DNA of 58,530 bases from Caldifarciminota bacterium (GTDB lineage Bacteria > Hydrothermota > Tepidihabitantia > Tepidihabitantales > DTDR01), in contig JANXBG010000007.1 of assembly GCA_025060715.1 (NCBI GenBank), forward strand, positions 1-58,530. Direction: 5' to 3'. The translations under genes were made by a program, and so were the position numbers. Shown here piece by piece: positions 29,446-39,407 of this stretch (position 1 is its first letter; each line of letters starts with the position of its first letter). The notes beneath the pieces were generated by a model that had not been told where the DNA came from, did not search any database, and was given only the letters and a program-made list of their open reading frames with translations.

Positions 29446-29621
29446 AAATTATCAAAAATTTTTTAAGTTCTGATAATATATATTATGTAAACTAAATTAA
29501 AATTAGTATTCAGAATATTCGTGTAGGTTATCCTTATAACTATATAAGCCTTTGATTTATATTTATAAAGGTTTATGGATATATACCCCCCTCCTCCTAT
29601 GTCTTTATGATTACTTCATAA

Positions 29622-31486
<1,865 letters not shown>

Positions 31487-31487
31487 T

Positions 31488-31967
31488 TTATTCTAGTAAT
31501 TCTAAAATTTTTAATTCTAATTTTTTTATTCCTTCTTCAGAAAAGCCAACTTCTCTATAATAAATTTTTCCGTTTTTATCCAAAAGAACCAAAGTGGGTA
31601 TCGCTTGAACTTGATAGAATTTAGCAATTTCGTTATTGCCAATTAAGATTGGATATTTGATATTCATCTCCTCTTTCATTTTAATTAACAGCTCTTTTTC
31701 GTCTAAACCAATACCTAAAACAACGAAATTTCTGTTTTCAAATTTTTCGTATAAATTTACTAAATGGGGAATTGCTGCCCGACAAGGTGGACACCAAGTG
31801 GCCCAAAAGTCAATAAGAATTATTTTTCCTTGGTAATTTTTTAAAGAAACCTTTTCGCCAGCAAGATTTTCTAATTGAAAACTTAAAGGGTCTTGAAATC
31901 TTTTTCCACCGCAATAAAATAAAAAAGTAATTATTAAAAAAAATTTAAAAATCTCAAAATACTTCAT
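31488..31967 (-). CDS. TlpA-like thiol-disulfide oxidoreductase lipoprotein
   Basis: FWATWCPPCRAAIPHL; lipobox-like FLFYCGG; cis-Pro IPTLVLLD. Confidence 0.9.
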   Translation of the reverse strand: MKYFEIFKFFLIITFLFYCGGKRFQDPLSFQLENLAGEKVSLKNYQGKIILIDFWATWCPPCRAAIPHLVNLYEKFENRNFVVLGIGLDEKELLIKMKEEMNIKYPILIGNNEIAKFYQVQAIPTLVLLDKNGKIYYREVGFSEEGIKKLELKILELLE

Positions 31968-32287
31968 TCTTCCTCCAAAAGTTTATTTAACTTTTCTACT
32001 AAAATTGATTTGGGAACCGCACCAATAACTTTGTCAATTACTTTGCCTTTTTTCATAAAAAGGAATGTGGGAATACTCATTATCATATATTTTTCTGCCA
32101 GTTCATTCTCTTCATCAACATTAACCTTTCCAACTTTAACTTTTTTTTCGTATTCCTTTGCTAGTTCTTCAATAATCGGCATCATCATTTTACAGGGTGG
32201 ACACCATTCTGCCCAAAAATCGATCAATACCGGAATTTCACAATTTAAAATCTCCTTCTCAAAATTTTCTTTGGTAATTTTTAACAT
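31964..32287 (-). CDS. trxA: thioredoxin
   Basis: FWAEWCPPCKMMMPII, SIPTFLFMKKG. Start chosen at MLKITKENF (32287) rather than the longer ORF, supported by the promoter at 32293-32320. Confidence 0.92.
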   Translation of the reverse strand: MLKITKENFEKEILNCEIPVLIDFWAEWCPPCKMMMPIIEELAKEYEKKVKVGKVNVDEENELAEKYMIMSIPTFLFMKKGKVIDKVIGAVPKSILVEKLNKLLEEE

Positions 32288-32292
32288 ACAAA

Positions 32293-32320
32293 AATATAGC
32301 AAATTTTTTATTAAAATCAA
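32293..32320 (-). promoter_or_regulatory. sigma70-like promoter of the trxA operon
   Basis: Minus strand TTGATT (32320-32315)-N16-TATATT (32298-32293), 5 nt before ATG 32287. Confidence 0.62.
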
Positions 32321-32386
32321 TAATTTTTTGTTTTATTTAAAAAGTTCTTTTATTTTCCGATAAAGCTAATTGCTTCTAAACGGTTT

Positions 32387-33049
32387 TTATTTATTTTTTC
32401 CTATTGAACCTTTTGCGTAAAATAATAGAGCTTTTGTTTCACTATTCTCTTTATATTCGGGATATTTTTTTAATGCTAATTCTAAAAATTCAATTGCCTT
32501 TTTATAATTATTTATTTGAATATAACACCTACCTGCTGATTGTAATGCTTTAGGAGCAAATAAAGATTTTGGATATTTTTTATAAACTTCTTCATAGGTA
32601 TTTGCTGCTTTTTTGAATTCGTTCATTTCTTCATAACAGGCAGCAATGCCCATTAAAGCTCCTGGTGATAAAACAGGATTTTTCTTATTTTTGGCATAAA
32701 ATTTTTCAAAAGCTCTTTTGGCTTCAATATATCTTTGGGTTTGGTAATAAATCTTTCCTAAATAAAAATGGGCTTTTATTCCTAAGGGGGTATTACCAAA
32801 TAATCGGGTTAATTCCAAAAATTGGGTTTCAGCTTGGGAAAGGTTATTAATAGAATATAAACCTAAGGCTTGAGTAAAACGGATTTGGGCTTCAGGATGG
32901 ATTTTGGGTTTACCAGTCAAGGAAATAATGATTATAACAATCCCAGCGATAATTGAACCAAGAATAATGAAAAAATTTCTTTTGTTTTTATAATAATAGC
33001 TAATAATTTTAGTTAAAATATTTTGTAATATATCTTCTTTTATTTTCAT
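32387..33049 (-). CDS. TPR protein with N-terminal TM anchor
   Basis: TM segment FFIILGSIIAGIVIIIISL followed by TPRs; start at MKIKEDIL (33049), since the upstream ORF extension is tRNA sequence. Confidence 0.8.
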   Translation of the reverse strand: MKIKEDILQNILTKIISYYYKNKRNFFIILGSIIAGIVIIIISLTGKPKIHPEAQIRFTQALGLYSINNLSQAETQFLELTRLFGNTPLGIKAHFYLGKIYYQTQRYIEAKRAFEKFYAKNKKNPVLSPGALMGIAACYEEMNEFKKAANTYEEVYKKYPKSLFAPKALQSAGRCYIQINNYKKAIEFLELALKKYPEYKENSETKALLFYAKGSIGKNK

Positions 33050-33063
33050 ACTATTTTTTACTC

Positions 33064-33137
33064 TGCCCCTGGTGAGATTCGAACTCACGGCCTACAGTTT
33101 AGGAAACTGTCGCTCTTTCCAACTGAGCTACAGGGGC
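33064..33137 (-). tRNA. tRNA-Arg(CCU)
   Basis: GCCCCUG...CAGGGGC-A; anticodon arm ACAGU-UUCCUAA-ACUGU. Confidence 0.96.
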
Positions 33138-33150
33138 ATTTTTAAACCTA

Positions 33151-33245
33151 CGGAGAGGGTGGGATTCGAACCCACGGTCCATCCTTTTAGGGATGGACTT
33201 CCGCTTAGCAAGCGGATGCCTTAGACCAATCTCGGCCACCTCTCC
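33151..33245 (-). tRNA. tRNA-Ser(GCU)
   Basis: GGAGAGG...CCUCUCC-G; anticodon arm UCCGC-UUGCUAA-GCGGA; long variable arm. Confidence 0.96.
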
Positions 33246-33249
33246 AAGA

Positions 33250-33336
33250 CGGAGGGTGAGGGATTTGAACCCCCATGTCGCTTTTCGCGACGGCGGATTT
33301 CAAGTCCGCTGCCTTACCAGATTAGGCTAACCCTCC
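33250..33336 (-). tRNA. tRNA-Ser(UGA)
   Basis: GGAGGGU...ACCCUCC-G; anticodon arm GCGGA-CUUGAAA-UCCGC; long variable arm GUCGCGAAAAGCGAC. Confidence 0.95.
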
Positions 33337-33437
33337 AAAAATTTTACTATAATAATTATGCCAAGAAAAAAATTTTATGTCAATTAAATTGATTAAGAGT
33401 GTTAGGTTAAATTTATCCGTATAAAAGTTGGCTGTTG

Positions 33438-33465
33438 TTGAAAAATTTATTTTTTTATGTAAAAT
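33438..33465 (+). promoter_or_regulatory. sigma70-like promoter of tRNA-Gln
   Basis: TTGAAA (33438-33443), N16, TAAAAT (33460-33465); tRNA starts at 33475. Confidence 0.65.
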
Positions 33466-33474
33466 TTTATAAAC

Positions 33475-33546
33475 TGGGGGATCGTCTAACTGGCAGGACA
33501 TCTGACTCTGGATCAGATGGTCGGGGTTCGAATCCCTGTCCCCCAG
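33475..33546 (+). tRNA. tRNA-Gln(CUG)
   Basis: UGGGGGA...UCCCCCA-G; anticodon arm UCUGA-CUCUGGA-UCAGA. Confidence 0.95.
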
Positions 33547-35226
33547 CTAAAATTTTTTCAATATTTCTCTTATCTCTTTTATTTTTTCTTTTTCACCAAT
33601 TTTTTCTAAAAAATAAATATTAGCATTTATCATTTTTATATAATAATCCAAAATTAAATTTTCTCGCTCATCCAAAATCTTATTTGGCTTTCGATAACGG
33701 AAATTTTTAAACTCATAATATTCATACTCTAAAGTATCTTTAATTTGTAAAGCTAAAAAATAGGGAACAAGTTTTTTATTTAAAAGTACACTTTTTAAAT
33801 CGTAATCATTTAAATTTAAATAGATAAGATAAGCCCTCTCTTTTTTATTTTCAATAAAACTATAAAGTAAATTTATATAAGCCCTCTGAATTCCAAAATT
33901 ATCTTTCAATCTATTATATTCAAACTGGTAAAGATATTTTTCATATTCTTCTAATTCTTTTTTTACTCTGTTTGTCAAATCCGGATAAACTTTTCTTAAA
34001 TAATCTAAATAAAAGGTTCTTCTTAAAAGTTCCTTATCAATGATAATCAAATCTTTACGAAAATTTTTTAAATAACGAAAATATAATGAGGGTGAATAAA
34101 AATCCCACCAATCAGTTAATATTAATGAATTCTCGGGTAAAGATTTCAAAATATTGTAGACAAAATCATAGGCTAAATAAAAATCTCTTTTATTATTTTT
34201 TTGATAATTAAAGATGAGTAATATTAAAAAAGTGATAAAAAAAAATGCTAATTTTATAATTTTTTTAGAGAAAATTTTGATATTTAAAAATCCATAAGAA
34301 GAGAATATGATTAAAGGAATAAAGGCAGGTAAATAATAGGGTTGAATATCAGGAATACTATAATTTATTGAATTTAAAATGCCGATACTAATTGTCAAAA
34401 TTAAAATTATTGCTAATTCCAAATTTTTCTTTAAAAGAAGATAAATTCCCAAAATTGCTAAAAAGAAATAAAGATAAAGCATTTCTTTAATTAAAAAACT
34501 TATTTCGCTAAGAAAATTTTTTATCACTTCGTTAAAAGGTAAAGAAAAAGACCAAACACGATATTGCCGACCACTAATATGCCAAAAAAGTCTTAAAATA
34601 TCCTTCGGGTTTCCCCAATTAAATAATGGTTCGGAATTAGCCCTAATTAAAAGATAAAAATAAAGAGATATACCCAGCAAAAATAAAAAGATAAAAGGTA
34701 AGAGTTTTTTTCTTTTTAAAATAAAATAGAAGAAAATGGGCAAAATTATTGAAAGCAACATTAAATGATGGGTTAAAGCTATACCTAAAATATATGCAAT
34801 AAAAAGAAAATTATTTTTCTCTCTCTTTAAAAATAGATATATTAATAGAATAAGAAAAAAAGCAGTTAAAGAATAGACTTCTATTTCGTTAACGATTGAC
34901 CAAAAAAGATTACTAAAAGAAAAAAGGGTAAGATAAATTAAAGAGACAATTTTATCTTTGGTAATTTCTTTAATCAAAAAATATAGAAGAATAATTGCTC
35001 CAAAACCGACTAAAAAAGAAAAAAGGTTTCCTTTAAAAGCTGGCTCAGAAAAAGGTAAAAGAAAAAATACTTTGCCTAGTAAAGTAAATAAAGGATAACC
35101 GGTGGGATGTAAAATATTTAAGTAGTGAATACTAAAAATAATCTCACCAGAATCAATTAAACCAACTGTTGGTGAAAGGGTAGAAAAAAGAATGAGAAAA
35201 ATGATAAAAAAATAAAGATAAATCAA
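33547..35226 (-). CDS. DUF2723-like polytopic membrane protein (glycosyltransferase-like)
   Basis: N-terminal PTVGLIDSGEIIFSIHYLNILHPTGYPLFTLLGKVFFLLPF motif; many TM segments; LTDWWDFYSP. Confidence 0.75.
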   Translation of the reverse strand: MIYLYFFIIFLILFSTLSPTVGLIDSGEIIFSIHYLNILHPTGYPLFTLLGKVFFLLPFSEPAFKGNLFSFLVGFGAIILLYFLIKEITKDKIVSLIYLTLFSFSNLFWSIVNEIEVYSLTAFFLILLIYLFLKREKNNFLFIAYILGIALTHHLMLLSIILPIFFYFILKRKKLLPFIFLFLLGISLYFYLLIRANSEPLFNWGNPKDILRLFWHISGRQYRVWSFSLPFNEVIKNFLSEISFLIKEMLYLYFFLAILGIYLLLKKNLELAIILILTISIGILNSINYSIPDIQPYYLPAFIPLIIFSSYGFLNIKIFSKKIIKLAFFFITFLILLIFNYQKNNKRDFYLAYDFVYNILKSLPENSLILTDWWDFYSPSLYFRYLKNFRKDLIIIDKELLRRTFYLDYLRKVYPDLTNRVKKELEEYEKYLYQFEYNRLKDNFGIQRAYINLLYSFIENKKERAYLIYLNLNDYDLKSVLLNKKLVPYFLALQIKDTLEYEYYEFKNFRYRKPNKILDERENLILDYYIKMINANIYFLEKIGEKEKIKEIREILKKF

Positions 35227-36152
35227 TTAGATAAGAAATCTTCTTTTTTAGAAAAATTATATATAATTGCCCTTTCTTCGGTCTTTTTTACAAGCCCACT
35301 TAAAATTTTTCCCGGACCAATTTCATAAAAAATTTGGCAACCATAATTTATTGCTGTTTCAACACTTTTCTTCCATAATACCGGTGAAATCATTTGAATT
35401 TCTAAATTCTTTTTAATTATTTCAATATTTTCACAAACTTCACCATTGGCATTCATCACAATGGGAATCTTAGGTTTATTAAAATTGAATTGAGTAAGAT
35501 ACTCTTTAAATTCCAAATAAGCAGGCTCCATCAATGGTGAATGAAAAGCACCAGAAACCGGTAGCATTACAACTTTCACCTTTTCTTTTGTTAATATTTC
35601 ATATGCCTCTTTTACTGCCGAAACTTCACCAGCAATTACTATTTGGGAAGGGCTATTAAAATTTGCTGGCACACAGATACCAGAAACTTTTTTACAAACT
35701 TCTTTTATTTTCTCTTCGGATAAACCAATAACTGCTGCCATTGTGCCTGCTCTTTCTTTTCCTGCCTTTTCCATTAGCTCTCCCCTCTTTTTTACTAATT
35801 TTAAAACCGTTGGAAAGTCAAAAACTCCACTGGCATAAAGGGCGGTATACTCTCCTAAACTATGGCCCATTACTAAATCAAATTTTTCATCTTTTAAACT
35901 TTTAAAAATTTCTAAAGAGGCTATTGAATGAATTAGAACTGCGGGTTGAGTAATAGAGGTTCTTTTCAATTCTTCTTCACTTCCTTCAAAGGAGATTTTT
36001 TTAATATCAAAGTTTAAAATTTCGCAGGCTTCATCATAAATTCTTTTTGCTATTGAAAATTCTTCATATAAATCTTTTCCCATTCCCACATATTGGGAAC
36101 CTTGTCCGGGAAAAAGAGCACAAATTTTTCTTTCCATATTAAATACCTCCAA
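35223..36152 (-). CDS. fabD: malonyl-CoA:ACP transacylase
   Basis: ALFPGQGSQYVGMG, VMGHSLGEYTALYASG, SGAFHSPLMEPA; likely start MERKICAL. Confidence 0.96.
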   Translation of the reverse strand: MEVFNMERKICALFPGQGSQYVGMGKDLYEEFSIAKRIYDEACEILNFDIKKISFEGSEEELKRTSITQPAVLIHSIASLEIFKSLKDEKFDLVMGHSLGEYTALYASGVFDFPTVLKLVKKRGELMEKAGKERAGTMAAVIGLSEEKIKEVCKKVSGICVPANFNSPSQIVIAGEVSAVKEAYEILTKEKVKVVMLPVSGAFHSPLMEPAYLEFKEYLTQFNFNKPKIPIVMNANGEVCENIEIIKKNLEIQMISPVLWKKSVETAINYGCQIFYEIGPGKILSGLVKKTEERAIIYNFSKKEDFLSN

Positions 36153-37194
36153 ATGGTTTTGGTGGAAAAGTTAATAATAAAATTACAAAAGCAAGTATTG
36201 CTAAAAATATATCCTTCTTAGTTAAAGGAGTAATCTCATCTTGAACGGGTGGATGTTTTAAACTTAATAGAGAAACAATAATTACCCAAAATAACCAACC
36301 CATCCAATATTTGCTTAAATAAATAAGAACCCCTAAAACAGCAATTATAAATATCTTAAAACGACCAAAGATAGCATAGGCGATATGACCACCATCTAAT
36401 TGTCCTAAGGGAATAAGATTTAAGGCGGTTACAAAAAATCCCAACCAACCAGCAAATGCCATCGGATGCAAAACAATATCAACACCTTGGGGAAGATCTT
36501 TAAAAACAATTTTTGTTAATGTGGAAAAAATAAGAGAATTTCCTAAAGATAAACCATATCTTATTTCTTCTAATCTTGCTATTTTGGAAAGTTTTAAACC
36601 AAAATAGGTAATTGGCAAAGCAACTAGAAAGCCGGTTAAAGGACCAGCAATTCCTACTCGAATTAAAGATTTTTTAGAAGGAACAACGGAACGCATTTTT
36701 ATAAAAGCTCCCATTGTGCCAATTAAAGGATGAGGAACTGGTAAAAAATAGGGTAAAGTTACAGAAACTTTTTCTTTCTTTGCTATAAAATAATGTCCCA
36801 ATTCATGAGAACCTAAAATTGCCAGCAAAGAAAAAGAGAAAGGAATTCCCAAAAATATATCACTAATCCTTAAAAAAGGATTGCCTCCTTGATGAAAAGA
36901 ACCAACTAATAAAGTAGTTAAAAGGGTTAAAAGGAATAAAATCAAATTTACCCAATAACTTTCTTTTTTCTCTTCTTTATAAATTTTTCCTGCCAGAGTT
37001 AATATATGAAGATTTTTCTTTTTAGAAAAGAAAGGAATAAAACCATAAGATTCTAATGCCATTTTTAAATTCCTTAAATTTATCTCCCAAGGTTCCCTTA
37101 ATTTGCCAACAAAACTTTTATCATCTATCTGATGAATCTCAAAATAATTATTTATCAAAAATATTAAATCCTCTCTTTGATGATTAGAAGCCAT
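36139..37194 (-). CDS. site-2-protease-like M50 metalloprotease
   Basis: GSHELGHYFIAKKEKV (HExxH) and NLIPLGQLDGGHIAYA in a polytopic protein. Confidence 0.92.
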   Translation of the reverse strand: MASNHQREDLIFLINNYFEIHQIDDKSFVGKLREPWEINLRNLKMALESYGFIPFFSKKKNLHILTLAGKIYKEEKKESYWVNLILFLLTLLTTLLVGSFHQGGNPFLRISDIFLGIPFSFSLLAILGSHELGHYFIAKKEKVSVTLPYFLPVPHPLIGTMGAFIKMRSVVPSKKSLIRVGIAGPLTGFLVALPITYFGLKLSKIARLEEIRYGLSLGNSLIFSTLTKIVFKDLPQGVDIVLHPMAFAGWLGFFVTALNLIPLGQLDGGHIAYAIFGRFKIFIIAVLGVLIYLSKYWMGWLFWVIIVSLLSLKHPPVQDEITPLTKKDIFLAILAFVILLLTFPPKPFGGI

Positions 37195-37804
37195 TTTTAA
37201 AAACCTCTATCAATTCTTTTTTTACATCTTCTATTGAAACATCTTTTTTTAACTCTTCTTTAATGGAAGTCATTTTTAAATCTTTAATTCCGCAGGGATT
37301 GATCAATTGGAAATAGCTCAAATCATTATTAACATTTAAAGCAAATCCGTGAAAAGTGATATTTTTATTAATTGCCATTCCAATAGAACAGATTTTTCTA
37401 TCCTCCACAAAAACACCAATAAATTTCTCTTTTTTTTCACCTTTAATATTAAAAGATTTTAGAACTTGAATAATTAAATCTTCAACTTTATTAATAAAAC
37501 TCTTCATATTCCAAAAACCGTTTTTTAAATAAAAGATTAAATAACCAACCAACTGACCGAGATTATGTATAGTTATATCTCCTCCCCTTTCAATCTGATA
37601 AAATTCTATATTCAATTCCTTCAATTTTTCCTGACCAATTAAAAGATTTTCTATTTTTCCGTTTCTACCAATAGTAATCACTGGTGGATGTTCCACCAAA
37701 ATTAATAAATCTTCTATCTCATTATTCCTTCTTTTTTCTAAATAAAATTTTTGTAATTGATAGGTCTCAAAAAAATTTCTTATTCCCAAGTCAATAATTT
37801 CCAT
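37184..37804 (-). CDS. lipB: lipoyl(octanoyl) transferase
   Basis: LLILVEHPPVITIGRNG, RGGDITIHNLGQLVGYLI, ITFHGFALNVNNDL, INPCGI. Confidence 0.93.
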   Translation of the reverse strand: MEIIDLGIRNFFETYQLQKFYLEKRRNNEIEDLLILVEHPPVITIGRNGKIENLLIGQEKLKELNIEFYQIERGGDITIHNLGQLVGYLIFYLKNGFWNMKSFINKVEDLIIQVLKSFNIKGEKKEKFIGVFVEDRKICSIGMAINKNITFHGFALNVNNDLSYFQLINPCGIKDLKMTSIKEELKKDVSIEDVKKELIEVFKNGF

Positions 37805-37826
37805 TAAATTAATTATAAAAATTTCC

Positions 37827-37839
37827 TTGAAATTTTCAA
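37827..37839. promoter_or_regulatory. palindrome TTGAAATTTTCAA providing -35 elements for both divergent genes
   Basis: Forward TTGAAA (37827-37832)-N16-TATTAT (37849-37854); reverse TTGAAA (37839-37834)-N16-TATAAT (37817-37812). Confidence 0.6.
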
Positions 37840-37867
37840 ATTTTTAAATATTATAAAGAGGAATATA

Positions 37868-38548
37868 ATGAAAGAAAAAAAACCTGTAATTGAAATTGGT
37901 GGCAAAAGATATTTGAGGATACCAATAAAAACAGGATTAATCAAAAAGGGTGATAATTTAATAGAGATTATTAAAGAGAAGACCAAAGGGATTTTAAAAG
38001 AGAATGATATCATCACGATTAGTGAAAGTGCGGTTGCTTGTAGCCAAGGAAGGGCAATACCAATAAAGGAGATAAAAGTATCTTTTTTAGCAAAATTATT
38101 ATGGCGATTTGTTAGAAAGGTTCCTTATGGGATTGGTTTAAGAAATCCTTATAGTATGGAATGTGCGATAAGAGAATGTGGAAAAATAAGAATTTTAATA
38201 GCGGCAATCATTGGTGGGATAACTAAACTTTTCGGTAGAAGGGGCGATTTTTATCGGATTGCCGGTAAGCAGGCAGCAATGATTGATGCTCCCTATACCT
38301 CAGGAATAAAAGAATATTACGAATGCGTAATAATGGGACCAAAAAATCCCGAAGAAATGGTAAAAAAAATAAGTTCCTATTTCTCTTTACCCGTAGCTAT
38401 TGTCGATGTTAATGATATCGGTGGTAGTTGGGTTATCGCCTCTTCAGATAGATTGAATAAAACATTGGTAGAAAAAATACTAAAAGATAATCCTGCCGGT
38501 CAGGGTGACGAAATGACACCCATTGTTATTATCAGAGAATTAAAATAA
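37868..38548 (+). CDS. coenzyme F420-0:L-glutamate ligase (CofE)-like protein
   Basis: IPIKTGLIKKGDNL, NDIITISESAVACSQGRAIP, DIGGSWVIASS, GQGDEMTPIVIIR. Confidence 0.75.
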   Translation: MKEKKPVIEIGGKRYLRIPIKTGLIKKGDNLIEIIKEKTKGILKENDIITISESAVACSQGRAIPIKEIKVSFLAKLLWRFVRKVPYGIGLRNPYSMECAIRECGKIRILIAAIIGGITKLFGRRGDFYRIAGKQAAMIDAPYTSGIKEYYECVIMGPKNPEEMVKKISSYFSLPVAIVDVNDIGGSWVIASSDRLNKTLVEKILKDNPAGQGDEMTPIVIIRELK

Positions 38549-38727
38549 ATAAAACCTATACTATCTACCATACTGCCCCCTATTTAATAGCGCCTATAAT
38601 ATTATATATAACGAACATACCCCTACTTTGGTTAGCACAATTTTTAATATTGACAAAATTTGAAAAAGTAAATAAAAATTTCCCTTCTTTTCTTATTGAC
38701 TTTTTTTTTCATGTTATAATTTATTGT

Positions 38728-39345
38728 ATGAAAAAAATACTTTTAGCTATTTTTATTGTAATTTCTTTTACCTTTACTCAGGAGTATATTCTCTTTAACG
38801 AGTGGAATGTAGATAAAAATATGCCTATGGAAAAAATTATTCCTTCTTACTCCTCATCGGCCGAAGCCGAAGAAGTTGAAGAAGAAACTAAAAGGTATTG
38901 GAAAAAGAAATTATATGTTGATAAAGGAGGAAATGGATATCCCTATTATATTAGGGTTGCGGCTTGGACAAAGAAAACTGGTCTGAGACCTCATTTTCTT
39001 GACCTTTGGTATAACATTATCTGTAATATATTACAATTTAATAACCTTCACAGTGGTTTTAGAAGAAACCCATATTACTATTTATATCCTTTAAGAAATC
39101 CCCAAATTCCTGATGATACTCTTGCGGAGTATATTATGGAGTTTCATTGTTATATGGATGAGCAGGTTGTAGAACTTAGAGACGGAGACCACATCGAATG
39201 GTATTGGTCTAACTCTCCATATTCTCGGACAGTAAGGGTAGCAAGTGGTCATATGGGTTATGAACCGAACACAGCTGGTTTTGAGCTTGATGTTCTCGCT
39301 GCGTATAGTAAAGCGAGATACAACCCTGATAAGTATGTTCGCTAA
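38728..39345 (+). CDS. secreted hypothetical protein
   Basis: Signal peptide MKKILLAIFIVISFTFTQ; start moved to 38728 from the longer ORF. Confidence 0.6.
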   Translation: MKKILLAIFIVISFTFTQEYILFNEWNVDKNMPMEKIIPSYSSSAEAEEVEEETKRYWKKKLYVDKGGNGYPYYIRVAAWTKKTGLRPHFLDLWYNIICNILQFNNLHSGFRRNPYYYLYPLRNPQIPDDTLAEYIMEFHCYMDEQVVELRDGDHIEWYWSNSPYSRTVRVASGHMGYEPNTAGFELDVLAAYSKARYNPDKYVR

Positions 39346-39407
39346 TGATAAAAAGGAAGCCGGGGTTATTTTAACTCTGGCTAAAATAATAATTAATAAT
39401 AATTTAT

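Noticed and set aside
29583-29600. ACCCCCCTCCTCCTATG C-rich tract as a G-quadruplex or riboswitch element
   Set aside because: Short, downstream of guaB, no supporting structure or second element; could not be distinguished from chance.
33435-33623. 62-aa ORF with RLTGRTSDSGSDGRGSNPCPPAK
   Set aside because: Translation of tRNA-Gln sequence.
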